A stretch of 64,000 nt of DNA from CBDDBU01 sp965226045. GTDB lineage: Bacteria > Pseudomonadota > Alphaproteobacteria > VGEJ01. The position numbers and the translations under genes were made by a program. The stretch lies in the NCBI GenBank assembly GCA_965226045.1, contig CBDDBU010000025.1, positions 111,880 through 175,879 on the forward strand. The letters are read 5' to 3'. Positions 9,557-18,094 of the stretch are shown here, in pieces (position 1 is the first letter of the stretch; every line of letters starts with the position of its first letter). Under the pieces are notes generated by a model. It saw nothing but the letters and a program-made list of their open reading frames with translations, did no database searches and was not told where the DNA came from.

Positions 9557-10797
9557 TCGTGACGCAGCGCTTCGACCGGATCGAGTCGGGCGGCCCGCCA
9601 CGACGGGTAGATCGTGGCCAAAAGCGAGAGCCCAAGCGCCATACAGACGACGACAGCGACCTCGCCGGGATCGACCCGCGCCGGCAGATGAGTCAAGAAA
9701 TAGATCTCCGCCGCGAACAGGTCGGTGTTGGTCAGGCCCTCGACCCATCCGCGCAGTGCCTGGATGTTATCGGCGAACGCGAGACCGAGGGCTAAACCAA
9801 GCGCGGTGCCGGCGACGCCGATGCTCGCGCCGGCGAAAAAAAACACCCGCATGATCATCCCCCGCGTCGCGCCCATGGTGCGTAGGATGGCGATGTCCCG
9901 CCCCTTGTCCTTCACGAGCATGATGAGGCTGGAGATGATGTTGAACGCGGCTATCAGGATAATCAGGGTCAAGATGAGGAACATCACGTTGCGCTCGACC
10001 TGAAGCGCGGTGAAGTAGTGCGCATTGAGTTGCCGCCAGTCCTTGATCTGGCGCTGACCACCTGCGGCCGTGAATACGCCGGGTCGCACCGCATCAACGG
10101 CGTCCGGATCGTCGATTACCACCTCGAGCGCCGCGACCGCGCCCGGGAGTCGGAAAAACAACTGCGCGGCCTCGAGTGGCATGAAAATGAAGCTCGAATC
10201 GTACTCGTACATGCCGATGTCGAACGTCGCCGCGATCGTGTAGGCGCGGCCCCGCGGCACCGTGCCGAAGGCGGTCGCTGTTCCCCTCGGCGAGATCAAC
10301 TTTATGGAGTCGCCCGCACCGAGTCCGAGGCTGCGCGCCAGCCGATCGCCAATGACGACCGTATCGTGGCCACCGAAGGTGTCGAGGGTCCCGCTCGCGA
10401 TGTGGCCGGCGATGAGCTCGTGGGCGCTCAAATCCGCCACCCGCATGCCGCGCACCAGCGCGCCCGACGCCGTATCGCGGCCGATCGCCATCACTTGCCC
10501 CTCGATGATCGGACTGACCCGGCGGACCCGCTCGACGCCGCGCACGGCGGCGGCGACCACGTCGTAGTCGGTGAAGGGCTGGCCGACCTCTTGCACCAGT
10601 AGGTGGCCGTTGATGCCGAGGACGCGGTCCAAAAGCTCGGCACGAAAACCGTTCATCACCGAGAGCACGATGATCAGCGTGGCCACGCCGAGGGCGATGC
10701 CGAGCAGCGAGAAGCCGGCGATGACCGAGATAAAGCCCTCTTTGCGCCGCACCCGCAGATAGCGCGCTGCCACCATCCACTCGAAGGACAGAACCAT
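9553..10797 (-). CDS. lolC: Lipoprotein-releasing ABC transporter, permease (LolC/LolE family)
   Basis: Inner-membrane permease partner of LolD, 414 aa. It starts MVLSFEWMVAARYLRVRR, the classic cytoplasmic helix of LolC/E. One membrane segment follows near residues 22-45, then a large periplasmic domain (about 50-270). Three C-terminal membrane segments form the FtsX domain, with IAILRTMGATRGMI facing LolD. Only one permease gene is present, as is usual in alphaproteobacteria, so it probably acts as a homodimer and could equally be called lolE. The start at 10797 is fixed by the conserved N-terminus. Confidence 0.93.
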   Translation of the reverse strand: MVLSFEWMVAARYLRVRRKEGFISVIAGFSLLGIALGVATLIIVLSVMNGFRAELLDRVLGINGHLLVQEVGQPFTDYDVVAAAVRGVERVRRVSPIIEGQVMAIGRDTASGALVRGMRVADLSAHELIAGHIASGTLDTFGGHDTVVIGDRLARSLGLGAGDSIKLISPRGTATAFGTVPRGRAYTIAATFDIGMYEYDSSFIFMPLEAAQLFFRLPGAVAALEVVIDDPDAVDAVRPGVFTAAGGQRQIKDWRQLNAHYFTALQVERNVMFLILTLIILIAAFNIISSLIMLVKDKGRDIAILRTMGATRGMIMRVFFFAGASIGVAGTALGLALGLAFADNIQALRGWVEGLTNTDLFAAEIYFLTHLPARVDPGEVAVVVCMALGLSLLATIYPSWRAARLDPVEALRHE

Positions 10798-10831
10798 TGG
10801 GCTTAGGGGTCGGGGGCCGCTGGCGCTGCGG

Positions 10832-12162
10832 TCAGACGCCAAGCCGAGAAAGTGCGGTCTCGACCGGCACGACCTCGCGCGCGCCGCTCGCGCGGGACTT
10901 GAGCTCGACGGTACCGTCCGCGACGCCCTTGGGCCCGACGATGAGCTGCCAGGGCAGGCCAATCAGGTCCACGGTGGCGAACTTGGCGCCTGCGCGCCCC
11001 TCGGTATCGTCGTACAGCACCTCGATCCCCCGGTCGCCCAACGCCCGATAGGCCTGCTCACAGATTTCGCCACAACCACCGTCACCGGGCTTGAGGTTGA
11101 TAAGCCCGACATGAAACGGGGCGATGCTTTCGGGCCAGATGATGCCGCCGTCATCATGACTAGCCTCGATGATAGCGCCCACCAACCGCGAGACGCCGAT
11201 GCCGTACGAGCCCATCTCGACCGGCACCTCTTCGCCGCTCGGCCCGGTGACCGTCGCGCCCATGGGCGCCGAATACTTGGCGCCAAAATAGAACACGTGG
11301 CCGACCTCGATGCCGCGCGCGCTGACGCGCTTGTCGTCGGCGACCTCGGCCTCGAAGCGTGCCGCGTCGTGCTTGTCATCGGTGGCGGCGTACGGACCGG
11401 TCCAGCGATCGACCAAGGGCTGCAGATCGGCCTCGTAGTCGAGGTCGTCGGCCACGGGATCAAACTCGGTGAGGTCGCGATGGCAGAACACCGCCGATTC
11501 CCCGGTCTCGGCGAGGATCAGGAACTCGTGGCTCAGATTGCCGCCGATTGGCCCGGTTTCCGCTTCCATCGGAATCGCGGTCAGGCCTAGCCGCGCGAAG
11601 GTGCGCAGGTACGAGACGAACATCTTGTTGTAGGCGCGACGTCCGGCGACGGGGTCGATATCAAAGGAATAGGCGTCCTTCATGTAGAACTCGCGCCCGC
11701 GCATGATGCCGAAGCGTGGCCGCACCTCGTCGCGGAATTTCCACTGGATGTGATAGAGATTCTTGGGCAGGTCACGGTAGCTCCGGATGGTGTGGCGGAA
11801 GATGTCGGTAATCAGCTCCTCGTTGGTCGGCCCGTACAGCATCTCGCGCTGGTGGCGGTCGGTGATACGCAGCATCTCCTTGCCGTATTCGTCGTAGCGA
11901 CCGCTCTCGCGCCAGATATCGGCGGGCTGAATGGTCGGCATCAATATTTCCTGAGCGCCACTCGCATTCTGTTCTTCGCGCACCACCTGCTCGATCCGCT
12001 TCATGACCTTGAGGCCGAGCGGCAGCCACGAGTAGATGCCCGCCGACGACTGACGAATCATTCCGGCGCGCAGCATCAGCCGATGCGAGGCGATCTGTGC
12101 CTCTGCCGGGTTTCCAGCGCCGGCTCCTTCATGGTCGGCATGAAGAATTTGCTCAAACGCAT
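10832..12162 (-). CDS. proS: Prolyl-tRNA synthetase, with an apparent one-base frameshift near the start
   Basis: Class II aminoacyl-tRNA synthetase charging tRNA-Pro. The main frame (from 12076 leftwards) carries the class II motifs: SSAGIYSWLPLGLKVMKRIE, the motif 2 region KFRDEVRPRFGIMRGREFYMKDAYSFD, and a C-terminal anticodon-binding domain. The true N-terminus (MRLSKFFMPTMKEPALET) starts at the ATG at 12162 but is in another frame. At 12108-12110 the plus strand reads three G where four would keep MKEPALET-PAEAQIASHRLMLRAG in frame. The gene is essential, so a sequencing error in the G run is the simplest reading. Otherwise a start near 12076 would lack about 28 residues. Confidence 0.88.
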
Positions 12163-12296
12163 GGTATCACTTGTTTTTTTGGCACGGTGCGACGCCTACT
12201 TGGCGGCGTGCGGGGGCACGGCGCGGGCTCCGGCGACTCTAGGCAAACGCCCCCACCATGGCAAATGAGGGGGCCAGGACAGCGGTTGGTTGGCCG

Positions 12297-12692
12297 TCAC
12301 TGGAAGCCGCACTCGCGACAAGCCTGAGCGATTGCGTTCTGGTAGGTGTCGCCGAGCGGCTTGTCATTGTAGGTGATCAGCCCGCTCTTGTTCACGACGA
12401 TCTTGCCAAGCGCGATTTTGGTGTCGCCGAGGCCAAGCGGCGGCTCGCGCTGAAGCAACTCGAACACCAATGCCGTCAGGTCGATGCTGAGGTCGTCGGG
12501 CACGTCCATGCGGTTGCTGTCGAGATCGGCGGATACGACGGCGCCGCCACGGGCATCGACGCCCGGCTCATACGCGGCGCCTGCCGGATCATGGCGCGTG
12601 ATGTGGCCCCACTCCTCGGCCGATAGCACGAGCGTCTCGGCGGCGACCGATGGACGAGTCGCGCCGGCCCCGAGCGCGGCCGCGCAGCACAC
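12297..12692 (-). CDS. Hypothetical protein, possibly exported
   Basis: Small protein of about 131 aa if the GTG at 12692 is used; a TTG at 12719, overlapping the upstream gene, would add nine residues. The N-terminus (CCAAALGAGATRPSVAA) is Ala-rich and weakly hydrophobic, so it may be a short signal peptide or lipoprotein signal, but it is not convincing. The rest is soluble, with LVLSAEEWGHITRHDPAGAAYEPGVDA and a C-terminus ending CRECGF. I do not recognise a family. It lies directly downstream of the DUF1467 gene and about 135 bp before proS. Its position within the operon and its codon pattern argue that it is a real gene. Confidence 0.6.
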   Translation of the reverse strand: MCCAAALGAGATRPSVAAETLVLSAEEWGHITRHDPAGAAYEPGVDARGGAVVSADLDSNRMDVPDDLSIDLTALVFELLQREPPLGLGDTKIALGKIVVNKSGLITYNDKPLGDTYQNAIAQACRECGFQ

Positions 12693-12711
12693 CGGTGGCG
12701 CACGGGACGCC

Positions 12712-12957
12712 CTAGCCAAAACCCGTGCCGCGCAGAGAAATCACGTCGTACTCGATGGCGGCGAAGACCAGAGCCCAGACCGCGCCGGCGACCAACGTGG
12801 TTATCCCCACCTTGAGCCACATGCGCGGCTTTTCCGGAGCGCTCGGCGCCATGCCGATCTCGGGCTCGGCCGGCGGTCGCGCGCCCCAGGGCAGTACCGT
12901 GAACAGAACCAACCACCAGATCACGACGTACGTGGCCGCACCCGTGAACCAGGTCAT
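12712..12957 (-). CDS. DUF1467 family small membrane protein
   Basis: An 81-aa protein with two membrane segments, one near residues 4-24 (GAATYVVIWWLVLFTVLPWG) and one near residues 48-70 (a WLKVGITTLVAGAVWALVFA helix). The arrangement and the LPWGARP...P.MWLK pattern match the DUF1467 family. That family sits beside methylmalonyl-CoA epimerase in many alphaproteobacteria. Function unknown. Its ATG begins one base after the mce stop, so it is certainly in the same operon. The start was chosen because the longer upstream frame lies inside mce. Confidence 0.85.
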   Translation of the reverse strand: MTWFTGAATYVVIWWLVLFTVLPWGARPPAEPEIGMAPSAPEKPRMWLKVGITTLVAGAVWALVFAAIEYDVISLRGTGFG

Positions 12958-12958
12958 A

Positions 12959-13363
12959 TCAGGCCTGCTCCAGTTCGATAAGGGCGCCGCCGAAGTCCTT
13001 GGGGTGGAGGAACAGAACAGGCTTGCCATGGGCGCCAATGCTCGGCTCTCCGTCGCCGAGAATGCGTGACCCCGCGGCCCGGAGGCGATCGCGGGCGGCC
13101 CGGATGTCATCCACCTCGTAGCAGACGTGATGGAGGCCACCCGCCGGGTTGCGCTCGATAAACTTCGCTATCGGCGAGTCCTCGCCGAGCGGCTGCAGAA
13201 GCTCCAGCTTGGTATTGGCCAGTGATACGAACACCACGCGGACGCCGTGCGCGGGCAATTCCTCCGGCCCCGATACGCTGGCGCCCAGAGTTTTTCGGTA
13301 AATATCGGCAGCCGCGTCAACATCCGGCACCGCGATCGCGATGTGATTGAGCCGGCCGATCAT
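12959..13363 (-). CDS. mce: Methylmalonyl-CoA epimerase
   Basis: Interconverts (2R)- and (2S)-methylmalonyl-CoA in propionate catabolism. The 134-aa protein of the glyoxalase/VOC fold begins MIGRLNHIAIAVPDVDAA, with the metal-ligand His in NHIAIAV. It contains GLHHVCYEVDDI (second His) and ends in ALIELEQ (Glu ligand). The length is typical. The ATG overlaps the RNase J stop by 4 nt (ATGA), a conserved linkage in Rhodospirillales and relatives. The start was chosen against a longer frame that runs into rnj. Confidence 0.94.
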   Translation of the reverse strand: MIGRLNHIAIAVPDVDAAADIYRKTLGASVSGPEELPAHGVRVVFVSLANTKLELLQPLGEDSPIAKFIERNPAGGLHHVCYEVDDIRAARDRLRAAGSRILGDGEPSIGAHGKPVLFLHPKDFGGALIELEQA

Positions 13364-15030
13364 CGCACGCCCGCAGCTGTCAAACGCGTGAGATGAATCT
13401 GAATGGGCGGGCGCTTGCGGGTGACCGGCTTGAGAACGCGGCGCACGGCGGCGCGCGCGGCCTCCTCGACCGCGTGGTCGAGAACCCGCCGCGCTGCGCG
13501 CAACGCCGCGAGCCCGTTTTCCAGCGCCTCGACGCAACCAGCAGCGAGCGTGCCCGTCGGGTCCGCGACTCCGATCAGCGCCACGCGAGGCGCGGCCACC
13601 AGGTTGCCGTCGAAATCGATCACCAGACTCGCCGTGATGAGGCCATTGTGGGTGAGCTTGCGCCGCGCGCCGAGGGAATCGTCGTCAACGTCGATGATGC
13701 TTGCGCCATCGACGACGAGACGGCCGACCGCCACGTGGTCGATGACGCCGGCCGGGTCAGGCGCGAGCCGAACGACGGCGCCGTTCTCGACCACGATCGC
13801 CTCCGGGACCTGGAGCGCACGCGCGTAGCGGGCGTGCTCCCTGATGTGCCGCGCCTCGCCATGCACCGGTACGCTAATACGCGGGCGCACCCACCCGTAC
13901 ATGCGTTTTAGCTCGTCGCGCGCCGGATGGCCGGACACGTGCACCGGATGATCCTTTTCGGTGATGACCTCGATACCCTGGGTCACCAACACGTTGTGTA
14001 GTCGCCCGACCGAGCGTTCGTTGCCCGGGATGATGCGCGACGAAAAAATGACTGTATCGCCCTCGTCGAGACCGACGTGGGCATGGCCGCCGGTCGCGAT
14101 TCGGGTCATCGCGCCACGCGGCTCCCCCTGACACCCGGTGCACAGGTAGAGCGCGTTGCGCGGCGGCAGGAAGCCGCCCTCGGCTTCGGTCACGGGCGCC
14201 GATAGGTGGGTGAGGTAGCCGGTCTCGCGCGCGGCTTGAATGTTGCGCCACATCGACCGGCCGACGGGCACCAGGTGGCGACCGCAGGCCGCCGCGACAT
14301 GGGCCGCGGTGTCGATGCGGGCGACGTTGGAGGCGAAGCTGGTGATTGCCACACGGCCGGTCTTCCCGCGCACGATGTCGAGCAGATGCGCGCGCACCGA
14401 GGCTTCCGACCCCGATTCGCCCGACCGGAATACGTTGGTCGAATCGCACACCATGGCGAGCACGCCACGATCGCCAATCGCTGTAATGGCGGCGACATCG
14501 GTCGGCCGCCCGACCAACGGTTCGTCGTCGAGCTTCCAGTCTCCGGTGTGGAAGATCAGCCCGGCGGGCGTGCGAATTTCCAGCGCGTTGCCCTCGGGAA
14601 TCGAATGCGTGACGGACACGTAGCGGACATGGAACGGGGCCAGTTCGAGCCGCGCGCCGAGCGGGACGACTTCGAGCACGACTTCGTCCAGGAGGCCGGC
14701 CTCGGCCAACTTGTTGCGCACGAGAGCGGCAGTGAACGGCGTCGCGTAGATCGGGCAGCGCAGGCGCGACCAAAGATAGGGCACCGCGCCGATGTGATCC
14801 TCATGGGCGTGGGTCAGCACCAAGGCCACGAGGTCTTGCGCGCGCTCCGCGACGAAAGCCGGGTCGGGCAGAACCAAATCGATGCCCGGCAAGGTGTCGT
14901 CGGCGAACGTCATGCCGCAATCGACCATCAGCCATTTACCGCCGAACCCATACAGGTTGAGATTCATGCCGATCTCGTTGGCGCCGCCCAGCGGCACGAA
15001 CAAGAGCTCGCCGTTGGCCGCGTCGCTCAC
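13360..15030 (-). CDS. rnj: Ribonuclease J
   Basis: Metallo-beta-lactamase/beta-CASP ribonuclease with 5'-to-3' exonuclease and endonuclease activity, used in RNA decay and rRNA processing in alphaproteobacteria. The 556-aa protein has the zinc-binding HAHEDH motif near residue 74, then HTGDWKLDDEP, STN in the beta-CASP region, and VHGEARH/VSGHPARDEL near residues 360-400. It starts with GTG at 15030 (MSDAANGELLFVPLGGANEIG), overlapping the coaX stop by 4 nt. It belongs to the birA-coaX-rnj-mce-DUF1467 chain that follows nuoN. Confidence 0.95.
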   Translation of the reverse strand: MSDAANGELLFVPLGGANEIGMNLNLYGFGGKWLMVDCGMTFADDTLPGIDLVLPDPAFVAERAQDLVALVLTHAHEDHIGAVPYLWSRLRCPIYATPFTAALVRNKLAEAGLLDEVVLEVVPLGARLELAPFHVRYVSVTHSIPEGNALEIRTPAGLIFHTGDWKLDDEPLVGRPTDVAAITAIGDRGVLAMVCDSTNVFRSGESGSEASVRAHLLDIVRGKTGRVAITSFASNVARIDTAAHVAAACGRHLVPVGRSMWRNIQAARETGYLTHLSAPVTEAEGGFLPPRNALYLCTGCQGEPRGAMTRIATGGHAHVGLDEGDTVIFSSRIIPGNERSVGRLHNVLVTQGIEVITEKDHPVHVSGHPARDELKRMYGWVRPRISVPVHGEARHIREHARYARALQVPEAIVVENGAVVRLAPDPAGVIDHVAVGRLVVDGASIIDVDDDSLGARRKLTHNGLITASLVIDFDGNLVAAPRVALIGVADPTGTLAAGCVEALENGLAALRAARRVLDHAVEEAARAAVRRVLKPVTRKRPPIQIHLTRLTAAGVR

Positions 15031-15803
15031 GCCGGGCCGGGGCCGTTGCGACGGTAAATCTCGCGCAGACCGCGCATGGTTAGGTCGGGATCAAGGTGTT
15101 CGATGGCATCGGTGGCGCGGGCGAACAATGGCGCATAGCCACCCGTGCAGATCACCGCCATCGGCGCTCCGTACTCCTCGCGGATGCGCGCCACCAATCC
15201 TTCCACCAGCGACACATAGCCCCAGTAGATACCCGACTGCATCGCCCCGACGGTGCCGCCGCCGATCACCCGAGCGGGTCGCTCGACCGCGATGCGTGGC
15301 AGCTTCGCCGCCGCCCGATGGAGCGCATCGAGGCTCAGGTTGATACCCGGCGCGATCACCCCACCGACGTAGTTGCCGTCCTCATCGATGATGTCGAGGG
15401 TCGTCGCGGTGCCGAAATCGATGATGATCAGCGGCCGCTGGTAGGTCTGGTGGGCGGCCACGGCGTTGACCAGCCGGTCGGCCCCGACATCGCTCGGTCG
15501 CTCCACCCGCACCTCGATGCCAAGGTCGAGCTCGGTAGTCACGACCAACGGCTCGCAATCGAAGTAGCGCCGGCAAAAGAGGCGCAGGTTGAACACGCCT
15601 TGGGGCACGACGCTGGCGATGATGACGCCGTCGATGTCTTTAAGGGTGAAGGACTCGAGCGCGAGCAGTTGGCCGAGCCAGGCGGCGTATTCGTCGGCGG
15701 TGCGGTTGGCATCTGTCGAGGTGCGCCACTGGCTGCGCAGATCGCCGCCCTCGTACAGCCCGAACACGGTGTTAGTGTTGCCGGAATCGATCGCGAGCAG
15801 CAT
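15027..15803 (-). CDS. coaX: Type III pantothenate kinase
   Basis: First step of coenzyme A synthesis, ATP-dependent phosphorylation of pantothenate; type III enzymes are not feedback-inhibited by CoA. The 258-aa protein of the ASKHA fold starts MLLAIDSGNTNTVFGLYEG, with the phosphate-1 motif and catalytic Asp. It has GADRLVNAVAAH and IIDFGTATTLDII (phosphate 2) in the middle and a C-terminal CTGGYA. It lies 3 bp downstream of birA. The pairing of biotin ligase and CoA synthesis after nuoN is conserved in this group. Confidence 0.96.
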   Translation of the reverse strand: MLLAIDSGNTNTVFGLYEGGDLRSQWRTSTDANRTADEYAAWLGQLLALESFTLKDIDGVIIASVVPQGVFNLRLFCRRYFDCEPLVVTTELDLGIEVRVERPSDVGADRLVNAVAAHQTYQRPLIIIDFGTATTLDIIDEDGNYVGGVIAPGINLSLDALHRAAAKLPRIAVERPARVIGGGTVGAMQSGIYWGYVSLVEGLVARIREEYGAPMAVICTGGYAPLFARATDAIEHLDPDLTMRGLREIYRRNGPGPA

Positions 15804-15806
15804 CGG

Positions 15807-16601
15807 CTATCGAGCCAGGCTCGCCCCGAAGTAGACGGCGCCGGCGACAACCTTCCGCCGCTCGCCATCCGCGTCCAGCATGACCAGCGCGCCGTCGCCG
15901 TCGAGGTCGGCGAAGGTACCGCGGAGCGTTTCACTGGGAAGCCGCACTTCGATCGCCCGCCCGAGGCCACCCGCCCGCTCGAGCCAGGCCTGACGCACTG
16001 GCACGAACCCGTGCTTGCGCCAACGTCCCCGCCAGGTCGAGAACGCAGCCGCGAACGCGGTCAGCACGCCCGCCGCATCGACATCCGGCACGCCCCCGGC
16101 CAGCAGGCTGGTCGCCGGCCAGTCGACCTCGGAATCGGCAGGATGCGAGGCTACGTTCACGCCCACGCCGATCACCAGCCACTCGATGGCGCCGTCTGGC
16201 TCAGGTTGCGACTCCAGCAGAATACCCGCGATCTTACGGTCGGCCCACAGCACATCATTGGGCCACTTATAGCGCATCACGTCTCCGCTAGGGGCGATGG
16301 CGGACAAGGCTTCACCAACCGCGAGGGCAGTCACGAACGAGAGCTGCGCGGCCGTTGCCGCCGCGCACGACGGCCGTAGCACGAGCGAGCAATAGAGATT
16401 GCCGGTCGGCGAATGCCAGCGATTGCCACGACGCCCGCGGCCGCCGGTTTGGCGATCCGCCCAAACGAGCGTGCCCTCGGGCGCCCCAGCGGCAGCCAAT
16501 GTCTTGGCCTCGTCGTTGGTGCTACCGACCTCGCCGAGGTGGATGAGGTTGTAGAAACGCGCCAGTCGCGGCGCGCGCGAAGTGTCGGCCGCCCCCGTCA
16601 C
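15807..16601 (-). CDS. birA: Biotin--[acetyl-CoA-carboxylase] ligase
   Basis: Attaches biotin to the carboxyl carrier protein of biotin-dependent carboxylases. The 264-aa protein lacks an N-terminal winged-helix domain, so it is ligase-only and not a biotin-operon repressor. Catalytic features are GSTNDEAK near residue 27, the RQTGGRGRRGNRW loop near residue 50, and KWPNDVLW near residue 114. A small C-terminal SH3-like domain follows. It lies 13 bp downstream of nuoN, probably as an extension of the complex I operon. Confidence 0.94.
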   Translation of the reverse strand: MTGAADTSRAPRLARFYNLIHLGEVGSTNDEAKTLAAAGAPEGTLVWADRQTGGRGRRGNRWHSPTGNLYCSLVLRPSCAAATAAQLSFVTALAVGEALSAIAPSGDVMRYKWPNDVLWADRKIAGILLESQPEPDGAIEWLVIGVGVNVASHPADSEVDWPATSLLAGGVPDVDAAGVLTAFAAAFSTWRGRWRKHGFVPVRQAWLERAGGLGRAIEVRLPSETLRGTFADLDGDGALVMLDADGERRKVVAGAVYFGASLAR

Positions 16602-16614
16602 GGAAGGAGCGCCG

Positions 16615-18069
16615 TCACGGAAAGAGAGATTGCGCCGCGGCCTGGGCGCCAGCCAGCAGGGGCGCCGGATATATGAAGAACAGCAGCGTGAAGATGCCGG
16701 TGCCCGCCATGACCATTACCATTTCGCCGCGGATCGGTCGCTCGAACGGTTCAGCTGGATCGTCGAAATACATGATCTTGACGATGCGAACATAGTAATA
16801 GGCGCCGACCACGCTGGCCACCACGCCGATGACCGCCAGCGTATAGAGGCCGTTGTTGATGGCCGCCATGAATATGTAGAACTTGGCGAAGAAGCCCGCG
16901 AGCGGCGGCACGCCGGCCAGCGAGAACATGAAGATGCCCATCGCCAACGCCATCAAGGGGTTGGTCCGTGACAGCCCGGCGAGGTCTTCGATGCGCTCGA
17001 CCATCTCGCCATCGCGCCGCATGCTCAAGATGACGGCGAAGGCGCCGACGTTCATCGCCAGATAGATCGAGAGATAGACCAGGACGCCCCGCACCCCGTC
17101 GGCGGTGCCGGTGGCGAGCCCGATCAAGCCGTAACCCATGTGGCCGATCGAGCTGTAGGCCATCAGCCGCTTGATGTTCTGCTGCCAGATTGCTGCGAAC
17201 GCGCCGAGCAGCATCGAGCCGACCGAGATGACGAAGATCACCTGTTGCCAGTCCGCGGTGAGTTCAAGGAACGGCCCGGCCATGACGCGGACAAACAGAG
17301 CCATGGCCGCGATCTTCGGCGCGACCGCGAAAAACGCGGTGATCGGTGTGGGTGCACCTTCGTAAACATCGGGCGTCCACATGTGGAATGGCACCGCCGA
17401 GATCTTGAAGGCGAGCCCCGCGATCAGGAACACCAGCCCGACGATGAGGCCGATGCTGCTGCCCTCCCCGCCCGCGAGACCGGCCTGGATGGTCGCGAAA
17501 CTAGTGCTGCCGGTGAAGCCGTAGATGAGCGAGCAGCCGTACAGCAACATGCCCGACGACAAGGCGCCGAGGACGAAGTACTTGAGCCCGGCCTCGGTCG
17601 AGCGCAGCGAATCGCGGCGGAAGGCCGCGACCACGTAAAGCGCGAGGGCTTGCAACTCGAGGCCAAGGTAGAGCGCGATGAGATCGTTGGCCGAGATCAT
17701 CATCAACATGCCGAGGGTGGCCAACACCAACAGCACGGGATACTCGAAGCGCTCCATCTTCTCGCTACGCAGGTAGCCGAGCGACATGATGAGCGCCAGT
17801 GCCGAGGCGATCAGCACCAGCGATTTGGTGAAGACGGCGAAGCGATCGACCAGGAACATGCCGGAGAAGGTCACCGCGGTATCCGGCGGGCCGACCAACA
17901 CCAGGACGAAGGCGATAGCGAGCGTCAGCACCGAAAGCCAAATCAGGAACCGAGTCGATTGGTTACCCGAAAAGACTCCGACCATCAGGAGTGCCATCGC
18001 GGCAAAGGCGAGCCACATTTCCGGCAGCGCGGGCATCAGTTCGGGAGCAGCGTGCGGGTCCATCGTCAC
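16615..18069 (-). CDS. nuoN: NADH-quinone oxidoreductase subunit N
   Basis: Antiporter-like membrane subunit of complex I, 484 aa with about 14 membrane helices. The MRP-antiporter core is visible: FKISAVPFHMWTPDVYEGAPTPITAF near residue 225, with the conserved proton-channel Lys, and MAYSSIGHMGYGLIG near residue 310. It is the last structural gene of the nuoA-N operon. The start is either the ATG at 18069 or the one at 18063 (MDPHAAP); the difference is two residues. Confidence 0.97.
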   Translation of the reverse strand: MTMDPHAAPELMPALPEMWLAFAAMALLMVGVFSGNQSTRFLIWLSVLTLAIAFVLVLVGPPDTAVTFSGMFLVDRFAVFTKSLVLIASALALIMSLGYLRSEKMERFEYPVLLVLATLGMLMMISANDLIALYLGLELQALALYVVAAFRRDSLRSTEAGLKYFVLGALSSGMLLYGCSLIYGFTGSTSFATIQAGLAGGEGSSIGLIVGLVFLIAGLAFKISAVPFHMWTPDVYEGAPTPITAFFAVAPKIAAMALFVRVMAGPFLELTADWQQVIFVISVGSMLLGAFAAIWQQNIKRLMAYSSIGHMGYGLIGLATGTADGVRGVLVYLSIYLAMNVGAFAVILSMRRDGEMVERIEDLAGLSRTNPLMALAMGIFMFSLAGVPPLAGFFAKFYIFMAAINNGLYTLAVIGVVASVVGAYYYVRIVKIMYFDDPAEPFERPIRGEMVMVMAGTGIFTLLFFIYPAPLLAGAQAAAQSLFP

Positions 18070-18094
18070 ATCCTAGCTGACAACCACCGCCCGG

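Noticed and set aside
9835..9846. A run of eight A inside lolC as a possible frameshift site
   Set aside because: The reading frame is continuous and the encoded Phe-Phe-Phe fits a membrane helix; nothing suggests shifting.
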